NCBI GenBank assembly: GCA_036512155.1
Contig: DATCBD010000036.1
Span: 1-64,000 of the forward strand
DNA: 64,000 bases
Source of the DNA: Palsa-739 sp036512155
GTDB taxonomy: Bacteria > Actinomycetota > Thermoleophilia > Gaiellales > Gaiellaceae
Direction of reading: 5' to 3'
Shown here in pieces: positions 10,216 to 18,945 of the stretch (within the stretch, counting starts at the first letter, position 1; each line of letters starts with the position of its first letter). The notes under the pieces are model-generated. The model was given only the letters and a program-made list of their open reading frames with translations, was not told the origin of the DNA and did no database searches. The translations under genes and the position numbers were made by a program.

Positions 10216-11115
10216 GTGACGGTTATCGGCATCTTCGGGCCGACCGCGAGCGGCAAATCGAGGGTCGCTGCGGAAGTCGCCGACCGGATTCCAGCCGAGC
10301 TCGTCTCTGCTGATGCCCTTCAGGTCTATCGGGGAATCCCGATTCTGACGAACCAGCCTAGCGAGCCGACTCGGATGGTCGGGATCTGGCCCCTCGACCG
10401 GGAGGCCTCGGTCGGCGAATACGCCCCGCTGGCCCATGCCGCGGTGGACGAGATCCTGGCGGCCGGCCGGACGCCGATCGTCGTCGGTGGCACCGGGCTG
10501 TACCTCCGGGCCGCGCTCGCCGAGCTCTCGCTGCCACCCGCGCCTGCGCCGGGCGCCCGGGAGCGATGGGAAGGCGTCTACGACGAACACGGCGCCGAGG
10601 CTGCGCATGCGCGGCTGGAGGAGCTCGACCCGGCGGCGGCTGCGGCAGTGCACGCGAACGACCGCCGGCGCGTCGTCCGCGCCCTCGAGCTCGCCGAGGC
10701 GGGAGCGTCCCTCGCGCCTGGTGAGGATCGGCTCTGGGCCGGCCCGACGCGCCACCCGACGGTCGTCGTCGGGCTCGACGTCCCGAAGGCCGTGCTCGAG
10801 GCGCGCATCGAAGAGCGGACGCGAGCGATGTTCGAGGCGGGCGTGGAGGAGGAAGTTCGGCTCGCGCTCACTGGGACGATCTCGATCACCGCGCGGCAGG
10901 CTCTCGGCCTGGAGGAGGTGGCGACCCTGCCGCGCGAGGAAGCGATCGCGGCGCTCGTCGTGCGCACGCGCCGCTATGCCGCGTACCAGCGCAAATGGAT
11001 GCGCCGCATTCCCGGCATCGCTATGGTCGATGCGGATCGCCCGCCGGGCGAGATCGCCGATGACATCGTCGCGCTGGCACGCACACGGGAACGTGTACCT
11101 CGTCCTCGAGGGTGA
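10216..11115 (+). CDS. miaA: tRNA dimethylallyltransferase MiaA
   Basis: Transfers dimethylallyl from DMAPP to A37 of tRNAs reading UNN codons, giving the substrate for MiaB at 7851. 299 residues with the P-loop GPTASGKS at residues 8-15, the DALQVYRG motif, GGTGLYLRA and a C-terminal YAAYQRKWMRR. GTG 10216 follows GGGGAG at 10201-10206. Its last 56 nt overlap the start of the dapF homologue in another frame. Confidence 0.95.
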   Translation: MTVIGIFGPTASGKSRVAAEVADRIPAELVSADALQVYRGIPILTNQPSEPTRMVGIWPLDREASVGEYAPLAHAAVDEILAAGRTPIVVGGTGLYLRAALAELSLPPAPAPGARERWEGVYDEHGAEAAHARLEELDPAAAAAVHANDRRRVVRALELAEAGASLAPGEDRLWAGPTRHPTVVVGLDVPKAVLEARIEERTRAMFEAGVEEEVRLALTGTISITARQALGLEEVATLPREEAIAALVVRTRRYAAYQRKWMRRIPGIAMVDADRPPGEIADDIVALARTRERVPRPRG

Positions 11116-11728
11116 GCCGTACGTGCACGAGGACGGCCTCGACGGAGCGGTCGACGTCCTGTCGGTCGATGGGGACGACATGACCATTGCGATCGTGAAT
11201 CCGGACGGATCTCACGCCGAGATGTCGGGCAACGGGACGCGCATCGCCGGTGCGTGGCTCATGGAGCGCACCGGTCATGACGTCGCGCACGTCCGTGTCG
11301 GGCCGCGCGTGGTCGAGGTACGGCGTGTAGGCGAGCTGTACGAGTCGGAGCTCGGTGACGTCGAAGTCTCCGAGCCGGAGCGCATCGCGGATCTCGACGT
11401 CGTCTGCGTGTCGGTCGGCAACCCGCACGCGGTCGTCGTCGGCGATCCCGACGACCTTCCGCGGATCGGCCCGCTGCTCGAGACGCATCCGCGCTTTCCG
11501 AATCGGACGAACGTCCAGGTCGCACGCGTCGACGCGCCCGGCGAGGTGACCGCGCGCGTCTGGGAGCGCGGCGTGGGGGAGACGACCGCGTCCGGCTCGA
11601 GCGCCGTCGCGGTCGCGGCGGCGACGCACGGCGAGGGTGACGTGGTCGTGCACTTTCCCGGCGGCGACCTGCGCGTGCGCCTCGAGGGCGGCCGCGCGAC
11701 GCTCACCGGTCCTGCTCAGCCGATCTGA
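11060..11728 (+). CDS. dapF: DapF-family protein with both catalytic Cys replaced by Ser
   Basis: Homologue of diaminopimelate epimerase, which converts LL- to meso-diaminopimelate using one cysteine from each half as acid and base. The fold motifs are clear: RWHAHGN near the N-terminus, SGNGTR at 56-61, VGNPHAV at 119-125, ERGVGETTASGSSA at 169-182 and a C-terminal FPGGDL. The two positions that are Cys in CGNG and ACGTG are Ser56 (codon 11225-11227) and Ser178 (codon 11591-11593). At 222 residues it is shorter than the usual 270. ATG 11060 lies inside miaA and gives the family N-terminus. It ends tail to tail over dapD by 13 nt. The dap neighbours argue for a role in that pathway, but normal two-base epimerisation is doubtful. 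Confidence 0.85.
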   Translation: MTSSRWHAHGNVYLVLEGEPYVHEDGLDGAVDVLSVDGDDMTIAIVNPDGSHAEMSGNGTRIAGAWLMERTGHDVAHVRVGPRVVEVRRVGELYESELGDVEVSEPERIADLDVVCVSVGNPHAVVVGDPDDLPRIGPLLETHPRFPNRTNVQVARVDAPGEVTARVWERGVGETTASGSSAVAVAAATHGEGDVVVHFPGGDLRVRLEGGRATLTGPAQPI

Positions 11729-12456
11729 TACTCGCGCAGGACGTCGTTCAACGACGTCTTCAGGTCGGTCTGCTCACTCCGGCGGCCGATGATGAGCGCG
11801 CACCCGAGCTGGTAGGTCCCTGCGGGAAACTCCTTCGGCCGCGTGCCGGGAACGACGACGGAGTACGGCGGGACGTAGCCGCGGTGCTCGATGGGCTCGG
11901 GGCCGGTGACGTCGATGACGGGGACGGAGCCGGTGAGCGAGACGTTCGGCGCGAGCACGGCGCGCTCGCCGATGAGCACACCCTCGGTGAGGATGCAGCG
12001 CGACCCGATGAACGCGCCGTCCTCGACGATGACGGGGCGCGCCTGGATGGGCTCGAGGACGCCACCGACGCCGACGCCGCCGGCGAGATGCACGTCTGCT
12101 CCGATCTGCGCGCACGATCCGACGGTCGCCCACGTGTCGATCATCGTGTTCGGCCCGACCCAGGCGCCGATGTTCACGTAGCTCGGCATCATCACCACGC
12201 CGCGCGAGAGGAACGAGCCGAAACGCGCGGTCGCGGGCGGCACCACGCGGACGCCGAGCTCGGCGTAGTTGTGCTTCAGCGGGATCTTGTCCACGTACTC
12301 GTAAGGACCGACCTCGATCGGCTCGAGCTTGCTGATCCGGAAGTAGTCGAGGATGGCGGCCTTCGCGTCCTCATTCACGCGCCACTCGCCGTCCACCTTC
12401 TCGGCGACGCGGATATCGCCCCGGTCGAGCGCCGCGATGGTCTCTTCGGTATTCAC
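11716..12456 (-). CDS. dapD: Tetrahydrodipicolinate N-succinyltransferase DapD
   Basis: Transfers succinyl from succinyl-CoA to tetrahydrodipicolinate, the committed step of the succinylase branch of lysine/mDAP synthesis. 246 residues with a left-handed beta-helix of hexapeptide repeats (about residues 90-200: GSFLSRGVVMMPSYVNIGAWVG and following, including GAFIGSRCILTEGV). GTG 12456 overlaps the dapC stop by 4 nt, so dapE-dapC-dapD form one operon in that order. Confidence 0.95.
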   Translation of the reverse strand: MNTEETIAALDRGDIRVAEKVDGEWRVNEDAKAAILDYFRISKLEPIEVGPYEYVDKIPLKHNYAELGVRVVPPATARFGSFLSRGVVMMPSYVNIGAWVGPNTMIDTWATVGSCAQIGADVHLAGGVGVGGVLEPIQARPVIVEDGAFIGSRCILTEGVLIGERAVLAPNVSLTGSVPVIDVTGPEPIEHRGYVPPYSVVVPGTRPKEFPAGTYQLGCALIIGRRSEQTDLKTSLNDVLREYQIG

Positions 12457-13553
12457 AGCTCAGCGAGTATCGCCGCTGCGCGCTCGCACTCGTCGAGGGT
12501 CGGCACGAGTGCGAAGCGAACGTATCCGGCGCCGCTCGGCCCGAAGAACTCACCGGGGGAGACGAGGATGCCCCGCTCGAGGAGCGCGTCGGGATCCGGC
12601 CCGACCACCCAGAGGTACATCGTCGCCTCGCTCGCGACGATCTCCCAGCCCTTCGCCTCGATCGCCGGGATCATCACGTCGCGCTTCGCGCGGTACCGCG
12701 CGCGCGTCTCGTCGACGTGGCGCTCGTCGTTCCAGGCAACGACCGAGGCGCGCTGGATGAACTCCTGCGGCGCGGTGCCGACCGTCGGGCGGTACGCCTT
12801 CAGCGCGGCGACGATCTCTGCCGAGGCCGCGACGAAGCCGGAGCGGTACCCGGTCATGGAGGATCGCTTGCTCAGCGTCTGAAAGACGATCGCGCGTGAG
12901 CGGTCGGCCAGCTGCAGCACCGACGGCGGAGACTGGTCGAACCAGAGCTCGCTGTACGCCTCGTCGGAGGCGATGTAGAAGCCGCGCTCCGCCGCGGCCG
13001 CCGCAAGCCGCTCGTAGAACTCGAGCGGGGCCACGGCTCCCGTCGGGTTGTGCGGGTAGTTGACCCAGACGATCGCGGTGTCGTCGGGGATCGCGTCGAC
13101 GTCGGGCAGGAAGCCGTTCTCGCGCAGCAGCGGCAGCGTCTGGACCTTCGCGCCGGCGAAGAGGGCGCCGCGCTCGTAGACGGGATACGCCGGCTCCCCG
13201 AAAACGACGGTCCGGCCGGCGGTGTCGAGCACCTGCGCGAGCGAGAAGATCGCCTCCTTCGATCCGTACGTCGGCACGATCTCGGTGTCCGGGTCGACGG
13301 CGACGCCGAAGCGCCGTTTGCACCAGTCGCTCGCCGCCTGCCGCAGCTCCGGGAGGCCCTGCGCGAGCGGGTACGGCGCGCGCTCGGGCACCGCATCGAT
13401 CAGCGCCTGACGGATGATCGGATCGGTCGGCTCGTTCGGGTCGCCCTTGCCGAAGTCGATCGCCTCGACGCCGGACGCGACGAGCCGCCGCCGTGCCTCC
13501 TCGAGGCGAACGAACGGATACGTCGCCATCTCCGTGAGCGTCGGGTTGATCAC
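12453..13553 (-). CDS. dapC: N-succinyldiaminopimelate aminotransferase DapC
   Basis: PLP-dependent class I/II aminotransferase converting N-succinyl-2-amino-6-ketopimelate to N-succinyl-LL-DAP with glutamate. 366 residues. Substrate and PLP motifs include NYPHNPTGA, SDEAYSE and the Schiff-base lysine in SKRSSMTGYR. The assignment to DapC rather than another aminotransferase rests on its place between dapE and dapD, with 4-nt overlaps on both sides. Confidence 0.92.
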   Translation of the reverse strand: MINPTLTEMATYPFVRLEEARRRLVASGVEAIDFGKGDPNEPTDPIIRQALIDAVPERAPYPLAQGLPELRQAASDWCKRRFGVAVDPDTEIVPTYGSKEAIFSLAQVLDTAGRTVVFGEPAYPVYERGALFAGAKVQTLPLLRENGFLPDVDAIPDDTAIVWVNYPHNPTGAVAPLEFYERLAAAAAERGFYIASDEAYSELWFDQSPPSVLQLADRSRAIVFQTLSKRSSMTGYRSGFVAASAEIVAALKAYRPTVGTAPQEFIQRASVVAWNDERHVDETRARYRAKRDVMIPAIEAKGWEIVASEATMYLWVVGPDPDALLERGILVSPGEFFGPSGAGYVRFALVPTLDECERAAAILAEL

Positions 13554-14554
13554 GAGAGGAAGTCTCGCAGCGTCTCATAGCAGCGCTCGAGGTTCTCGAT
13601 CGGCACCTGCTCGTCGACGCGATGCGCATACGCGGTCGCGCCGGGGCCATAGTTGATCGCATCGATGCCTTGCTCGGCGAATTGCGCGACCGGCGTCCAC
13701 GCTTGTTTCGGCTTCACGGCCCGCACGAGGTCGCGCAGCCGCGCGGTGTGCGCGTTGTCGAGCGCGGGCGGCGCGGACGGCGACTCGCTCAGCACCTCGA
13801 TCTCGCCTTCGGGAAGAAGCGCGCGCAGGCGCGCCTCGGCGCCGGGACGCATGAAGCGCATGTTCAGCTCCGCGGAGGCAGTCGCGGGAACGACGTTCGA
13901 CGCAGTGCCGCCCGCTACGCGGACGGCACTCACAACCTCGCGGTACACGAGGCCGTCGAGGTCGACGTCGACCGGCTCGAGGCCGACGAGCGGCTGCAGA
14001 CCACGCACGAGCTCGTGGATCGCGTTCACGCCCGTCCACGGCCGCGCGGAGTGCGCGCTCTCGCCGTGGAAGGTGATACTCGCCTGCAGGTTGCCGAGGC
14101 AGCCGGCGTGCAACTCGCAGTCCGTCGGCTCGAGCACGACCGCCAGCTCCACGTCGTGCAGCAGGTCGGTCGCGAAGAGCGCCGGGATCGGGCTCTCGCT
14201 GACCGGCACCTCTTCACGCGTGAAGAAGAGGTAGCGCGCGGGTACGCCCGCCCGGGCGAGCTCGATCATGACGGCAACGCCGGCCTTCATGTCGCTTGCC
14301 CCGAGACCGTGTACCGCGCCGCCGTCGATCCGGCCGGGGAGATTCCCTTGCGCAGGCACCGTGTCCAGGTGTCCCGCGAGGACGATGGGGCCGTCGCCGT
14401 ACAGCAGCACCTCGCCGTCGTCGTACATCGGTCCACCCGGGACGAGATCGCGCAACAGCTCGACGATTGCCGCCTCCGAACGGCTCTCGGAGGGGACGTC
14501 GACGAGCTGCAGCGTCCTGGCGGCGAGATCGGGAGTCGGCACGGCAGAGGTCAT
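13550..14554 (-). CDS. dapE: Succinyl-diaminopimelate desuccinylase DapE
   Basis: M20 metallohydrolase that removes succinate from N-succinyl-LL-DAP to give LL-DAP, the substrate of an epimerase. 334 residues, actinobacterial length. Metal and active-site motifs: AGHLDTVP, LGASDMKAG and the catalytic FTREEVP. Its ATG at 14554 lies in the same short divergent region as hflX. First gene of the dapE-dapC-dapD operon. Confidence 0.93.
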   Translation of the reverse strand: MTSAVPTPDLAARTLQLVDVPSESRSEAAIVELLRDLVPGGPMYDDGEVLLYGDGPIVLAGHLDTVPAQGNLPGRIDGGAVHGLGASDMKAGVAVMIELARAGVPARYLFFTREEVPVSESPIPALFATDLLHDVELAVVLEPTDCELHAGCLGNLQASITFHGESAHSARPWTGVNAIHELVRGLQPLVGLEPVDVDLDGLVYREVVSAVRVAGGTASNVVPATASAELNMRFMRPGAEARLRALLPEGEIEVLSESPSAPPALDNAHTARLRDLVRAVKPKQAWTPVAQFAEQGIDAINYGPGATAYAHRVDEQVPIENLERCYETLRDFLS

Positions 14555-14557
14555 AAT
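14552..14557 (+). promoter_or_regulatory. CATAAT -10 box, leaderless start of hflX
   Basis: CATAAT (one change from TATAAT) ends 8 nt before GTG 14566. No Shine-Dalgarno is present. The box overlaps the first codons of the divergent dapE gene. Confidence 0.45.
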
Positions 14558-14565
14558 GACGTTCG

Positions 14566-15846
14566 GTGACAGTCAGACAGCCCGATCCCACGCCGGGCCT
14601 CGAGCCCGAGCGCGGGCTCGTCCTCGCCGTGCTCGCACAAGGTGTCGACGCAGACGACGAGATCGGAGAGTTCGAGGAGCTCGCGCGCACGGCGGGCGTG
14701 CGGCCCGTGGCCCGCGTCCTCCAGCACCGCCAGATGCCGGATCCGCGCACCTACGTCGGCAAGGGGAAGATCGACGAGTTGAAGAGCGAGTTCGGCAGCG
14801 TCAAGGCGGAGGTCCTCCTCGTCGACGACGAGCTCTCGCCGTCACAACAGCGGCTCCTGGAGAACACGCTGGAAGCGCGGGTCGTCGACCGGACGCAGCT
14901 GATCCTCGACATCTTCGCGCAGCACGCGACGAGCGCCGAGGGGAAGCTCCAGGTCGAGCTGGCGCAGCTCGAGTACAACCTCCCGCGCATGCGCGGCATG
15001 TGGAAGCACCTCGAGCGCCTCGGCGGCGGCGTCGGCACAAGAGGACCCGGCGAGTCGCAGCTCGAGTCCGACCGCCGGCAAGCGCGCCGGCGCGTGACGC
15101 TGCTCAAGGAGCGGCTCGAGGAGCTTTCGAAGCAGCGTGACGTGCGCCGCAAGGAGCGGCGCCGGACACAGACGCCCACCGTCGCGCTTGCCGGCTACAC
15201 GAACGTGGGCAAGTCGACGCTCCTGAACGCGCTCACCGACGCCGAGGTGTCCGTCCGCGACCGCCTCTTCGAAACGCTCGACCCGACGACCCGCGGGTTC
15301 GAGCACGAAGGGCGCAAGTATCTCGTGACCGACACCGTCGGCTTCGTACGGCGGCTGCCGCATCAGCTCGTCGAGGGCTTCGCTGCGACCCTGGAGGAGA
15401 CCCTCGTTGCGGATCTCATCCTCCATGTCGTCGACGCCTCGGCGCCGGAGGAGCGACTCGTCGAGATGATCGGCGCCGTGAACGGTGTGCTGCACGACAT
15501 CGGTGCGAACGAGTTGCCGGTCGAGCTCGTGCTCAACAAGGTGGACGCGGCCGACGACGCACGCAGACGCGCCCTCTCCAACCGCTATCCCGACGCGCTC
15601 CAGGTCTCGGCGCTCACCGGCGAAGGGCTGGACGACCTGGGCACACGCATCGCCGATCGCTTCGCGGACCTCTTCGAGCCCGTGCGCCTTCTGTTGCCGT
15701 ACAAGGATGGCGCCAAGCTCAACGAGCTCTACGCGCTCGGGGCGCCGATCGAGGAGCGCGAGGACACGAGTGAGGGCGTGCTCGTGCTCGCACGGTTGCC
15801 GCGTCGCGAGATCAATCGCTTCGCCCGCTACCTCGTAGGCGCGTAA
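14566..15846 (+). CDS. hflX: Ribosome-associated GTPase HflX
   Basis: GTPase that binds 50S subunits and splits stalled or hibernating 70S ribosomes. 426 residues: N-terminal HflX domain (RTYVGKGKIDEL, then LPRMRGMWKHLERLGGG), a coiled coil, then a G domain with G1 GYTNVGKS, G3 DTVGF and G4 NKVD. The stop codon overlaps the dut ATG by 1 nt, so hflX-dut-nudix are co-translated. Confidence 0.95.
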   Translation: MTVRQPDPTPGLEPERGLVLAVLAQGVDADDEIGEFEELARTAGVRPVARVLQHRQMPDPRTYVGKGKIDELKSEFGSVKAEVLLVDDELSPSQQRLLENTLEARVVDRTQLILDIFAQHATSAEGKLQVELAQLEYNLPRMRGMWKHLERLGGGVGTRGPGESQLESDRRQARRRVTLLKERLEELSKQRDVRRKERRRTQTPTVALAGYTNVGKSTLLNALTDAEVSVRDRLFETLDPTTRGFEHEGRKYLVTDTVGFVRRLPHQLVEGFAATLEETLVADLILHVVDASAPEERLVEMIGAVNGVLHDIGANELPVELVLNKVDAADDARRRALSNRYPDALQVSALTGEGLDDLGTRIADRFADLFEPVRLLLPYKDGAKLNELYALGAPIEEREDTSEGVLVLARLPRREINRFARYLVGA

Positions 15847-16277
15847 TGGAAGTTGCATTCCGAAAGTTGCGCGACGACGCAGTCGTGCCCGTGCGCGCCT
15901 ATGACGGCGACGCGGGGCTCGACCTCTCCGCGTGCGAGGGCGCCGTGCTCGGACCGGGGGAGCGCGCAACGGTCGGCACGGGGCTCGCCGTCGCGATCCC
16001 CGATGGGTACGCGGGCTTCGTCCAGCCGCGGTCCGGTCTGGCGATGCGAAACGGGATCACGATCGTGAACACGCCCGGGCTCGTGGACTCCGGCTATCGC
16101 GGCGAGCTGCGCGTCGTGCTGCTGAACACAGACGCGCGCGAGGAGTTCGTCGTCGAGCCGGGCATGCGCATTGCCCAGCTCGTCGTCGTTCCTGTCGCGA
16201 GCGTCGAGCCGGTCGAGGTGGAGGCGCTCCCCGAGAGCGAGCGTGGTGTGCGCGGCTTCGGGTCGTCGAGCCACTGA
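15846..16277 (+). CDS. dut: dUTP diphosphatase (trimeric dUTPase)
   Basis: Hydrolyses dUTP to dUMP and PPi, keeping uracil out of DNA and supplying thymidylate synthesis. 143 residues. The five conserved motifs are present: YDGDAGLDL, PRSGLAM, VDSGYRGEL, EFVVEPGMRIAQL and the C-terminal RGVRGFGSS arm. It overlaps hflX and the Nudix gene by 1 nt each. Confidence 0.96.
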   Translation: MEVAFRKLRDDAVVPVRAYDGDAGLDLSACEGAVLGPGERATVGTGLAVAIPDGYAGFVQPRSGLAMRNGITIVNTPGLVDSGYRGELRVVLLNTDAREEFVVEPGMRIAQLVVVPVASVEPVEVEALPESERGVRGFGSSSH

Positions 16278-16735
16278 TGCAGGAGCCCCGCATCCGCGTC
16301 TCGGCCGTCCTGCGCTGGGAGGATCGCATCCTGCTCTGCCGGCACGAGAAGGCTGGCCGCGGCGAGTACTGGCTGCTGCCGGGCGGCGGCGTGAACGCAG
16401 GCGAGAGCCTCGTCACCGCACTCCACCGTGAGCTGTACGAGGAGGTGGGGATCCCCGATCATCTTCCGGTCGAAGGCCCCGTCGCGCTCGTCGACTCGAT
16501 CTCACCGCAGCGCGGGCTCGGCGCGAAGCACGTCGTGCACATCATCTTCGCCGGCGACCTCTCAGGACGGTCGCTCGAGGCGGTCACCTCGCAAGACGCA
16601 GCGGTGCGCGGACACCGACTGTTCGACACCGCCGATCTCGACGGCGTCGTGCTCCATCCGCCGATCCAGCGCTTCCTTCGGCGCTGGGAGCCGGGCGACC
16701 CGGCGGCATACCTCGGCGCACTGTGGGCCCCCTAG
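16277..16735 (+). CDS. Nudix hydrolase
   Basis: 152-residue Nudix-fold pyrophosphohydrolase. The Nudix box (GX5EX7REUXEEXGU) is complete, from GGGVNAGES through RELYEEVGI, near residues 35-58. The nucleotide substrate cannot be read from the sequence. Its position after dut suggests cleanup of noncanonical nucleotides, but this is inference. ATG 16277 overlaps the dut TGA by 1 nt. Confidence 0.9.
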   Translation: MQEPRIRVSAVLRWEDRILLCRHEKAGRGEYWLLPGGGVNAGESLVTALHRELYEEVGIPDHLPVEGPVALVDSISPQRGLGAKHVVHIIFAGDLSGRSLEAVTSQDAAVRGHRLFDTADLDGVVLHPPIQRFLRRWEPGDPAAYLGALWAP

Positions 16736-16772
16736 CTCGAATCTCCATTCAGGGATATCGCGCGGCGCGGAC

Positions 16773-17513
16773 CTAGCGTCGTCGAGCGCGCGCAGACGAG
16801 ACCGCGTGCGCCTGCGCCTCGAGCTCGTCATCGAGCGGCGCGAGCTCCGATGGCTCGCCGCCGGTGCGATGCGCAAGCGCCTGCGCGAGGATCCAGTCGG
16901 CGAGCCACGGATTGCGCGGCAGGAGCGGGCCGTGGAGGTATGTGCCGATCGCGCGGCCGACGCGGCAGCCCTCGTAGCCGGTCTCGCCGTCGTTGCCGAA
17001 CCCGGACACGACGCGGCCGAGCGGCTCGGCGCCGGGATCAAGGCGCGTCCGGCCGGCATGGTTCTCGAAGCCCGCGAGGGTGCGACGGACGCCGGGCTCC
17101 AGCTCGCACTCGAGCAGCACGTTCCCGATCATCCGCCGATCGCCGGCGACGGTTTCGAGCGGTAGGAGGCCGACGCCCGGCATGTCGTCGCCGTGATGAC
17201 CGCGATAGCCGCGCCCGAGTAGCTGATAGCCACCGCAGACCGCGAGGAACGCGGCGCCTCCGGCTGCGGCCGCCTTCAGCGGCTCGGCCTTCGTGGCGAG
17301 GTCGGCGGCGACGAGAAGCTGCTCGCGATCCTGTCCGCCGCCGAGGTAGTAGAGGTCGTGCGCGCCGGGAACGATACGGCCGTCGATCCCGACCTCCGTG
17401 ACCTCGAGTTCGTGGCCGCGCCACGCGGCACGCGCGGAGAGGACGGCGATGTTGCCGCGGTCGGCGTAGATGTTCAGGTAGTCGGGATAGAGATGCGCGA
17501 CGCGGATGTTCAC
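16773..17513 (-). CDS. gatD: Lipid II isoglutaminyl synthase, glutaminase subunit GatD
   Basis: Class I glutamine amidotransferase that supplies ammonia to MurT for amidation of D-isoglutamate in lipid II. 246 residues. The nucleophile is Cys in FLAVCGGYQLLG and the catalytic His is in TYLHGPLLPRNP. GTG 17513 overlaps the murT stop by 4 nt (GTGA), as expected for a two-subunit enzyme. CobB/CobQ glutaminases are related, but the MurT partner decides the call. Confidence 0.93.
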   Translation of the reverse strand: MNIRVAHLYPDYLNIYADRGNIAVLSARAAWRGHELEVTEVGIDGRIVPGAHDLYYLGGGQDREQLLVAADLATKAEPLKAAAAGGAAFLAVCGGYQLLGRGYRGHHGDDMPGVGLLPLETVAGDRRMIGNVLLECELEPGVRRTLAGFENHAGRTRLDPGAEPLGRVVSGFGNDGETGYEGCRVGRAIGTYLHGPLLPRNPWLADWILAQALAHRTGGEPSELAPLDDELEAQAHAVSSARARRR

Positions 17514-18910
17514 GCGGCGCGCTCCCAGTACGGACGCACGAGCCCACGCGCGGCGACGATCCGCTGCAGGCCGAGCATCGCGGTGTACGTGGGGAGGACG
17601 ACGAGCTCGCCGCCGTTCGGCGTCAGCTCGAGACCGCGGTCGAGCGCGCGCTCGAGGCTCGGCTCGACCTCGATCGCATCCTCCGCGAGCCCGCCGTACT
17701 TGAAGCGGAGGGCGAGCTCGGCAGCCCGGTCGCCGGTCGCGACGACGCGGTCGAAGCCGGCGAGCAGCGGCTCGAAGTCGACGTCCCAGATCCACGACAC
17801 GTCGCGTCCGTCGGCGATCGCGTCGTTCAGCGCGACGACGGCAATCCGCGGCGGGCCGCCGTCGACGAGCGTGCGGATGGCTTCGTTCGCGCCGGCCGGG
17901 TTCTTGATCAGCAGCAGCAGGATCGTCTTCTCGCCGACGGCGATGCGTTCGAAGCGGCCGAACGCCGCGCTGAAGCGTCCGAGACCGGCGACGATCTCGT
18001 CCGTGGTCGCTCCGAGCGCGTGCGCGAGCGCCGCGGCGCCGACGGCGTTGTAGACGTTGTACAGCCCGGGGAGCGCCAGCTCGACGCGCCGCATCTCGCC
18101 CGCCAGGTCGAGGTCGAACGCGACGCCCTCGAGTGCATGCAGCTCGATGGTGCGCGCGACGACGTCCAGCGGGGCGCGGACGATGTGGCCGTTGGGACAG
18201 CGGTAGTCGCCGAGATGGCCGACGTACGCGGCGGCGTACTCCAACGGCATGCCGCAGCGCAAGCAGTACTTCGAGTCGGCCGCGTGTTGGAGCGCAGGCC
18301 GCGCGACGCGCGGGTCGTCGAGCCCGAACACGAGCGCGGGGCCGTGGGCGTTCGCGAGGTCGCCCACGAGCGGATCGTCGCCGTTGACGACGAGGGTCGT
18401 GCTCACGGGGAGGTCCGCGACGGCATCGCGCCAGCGCTCGGCGACGAGCTCGAGCTCGCCATAGCGGTCGAGCTGGTCGCGGAAGAGGTTGCCGAGGCAG
18501 ACGGCCCGCGGCCGGACGCGCCGCATCACCTCCGGAAGGGCGGCCTCGTCCACCTCGAGGAGCCCGAGCTGTGCGTCGCCCGCGGCGAGGAGCGTGGAGG
18601 CGACGCCGGAGAGGAGGTTGGCGCCGGAGTGGTTGTGCGCGAGGCGGAAGCGGGGGCGGAGGATCTCGGCCGCCATCGCCGTGGTTGTCGTCTTCCCGTT
18701 GGTGGCCGAGATCGTCGCGGTGCCGGCCGGCAGCCGGGCGGCCAGCCGATCGACCGCGCCAGGGTCGAGCGTGGAGAGGAGCTTGCCCGGGACCGTCGTC
18801 CCTCCGCCGGCGCCGACGAGGCGGGAGAGGGCCGCGACCGCGCGGGCGGCGGCGATCTCGGCGGCGAGCGGAACGGCCATCCGGCCGAATCTACCGCTGC
18901 GCGGATTCAC
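17510..18910 (-). CDS. murT: Lipid II isoglutaminyl synthase, ligase subunit MurT
   Basis: Mur-ligase-like ATPase that activates lipid II D-glutamate for amidation by GatD. 466 residues: central Mur ligase domain with P-loop ATNGKTTT, a zinc-ribbon insertion starting CLRCG and ending CPNGH (the last ligand looks like His, not Cys), and a C-terminal DUF1727 domain. GTG 18910 follows GGAGG with an 8-nt spacer. ATG 18880 and TTG 18925 are alternatives. It is divergent from the HEAR-repeat gene. Confidence 0.92.
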   Translation of the reverse strand: MNPRSGRFGRMAVPLAAEIAAARAVAALSRLVGAGGGTTVPGKLLSTLDPGAVDRLAARLPAGTATISATNGKTTTTAMAAEILRPRFRLAHNHSGANLLSGVASTLLAAGDAQLGLLEVDEAALPEVMRRVRPRAVCLGNLFRDQLDRYGELELVAERWRDAVADLPVSTTLVVNGDDPLVGDLANAHGPALVFGLDDPRVARPALQHAADSKYCLRCGMPLEYAAAYVGHLGDYRCPNGHIVRAPLDVVARTIELHALEGVAFDLDLAGEMRRVELALPGLYNVYNAVGAAALAHALGATTDEIVAGLGRFSAAFGRFERIAVGEKTILLLLIKNPAGANEAIRTLVDGGPPRIAVVALNDAIADGRDVSWIWDVDFEPLLAGFDRVVATGDRAAELALRFKYGGLAEDAIEVEPSLERALDRGLELTPNGGELVVLPTYTAMLGLQRIVAARGLVRPYWERAA

Positions 18911-18932
18911 TTGCGGATCCTCCAACCTGATC

Positions 18933-18938
18933 TACCAT
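18933..18938 (+). promoter_or_regulatory. TACCAT -10 box, leaderless start of HEAR-repeat gene
   Basis: TACCAT ends 7 nt before GTG 18946. A TTGCGG -35-like hexamer lies 16 nt upstream (18911-18916), giving a near-complete promoter. Confidence 0.6.
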
Positions 18939-18945
18939 ACTTGTC

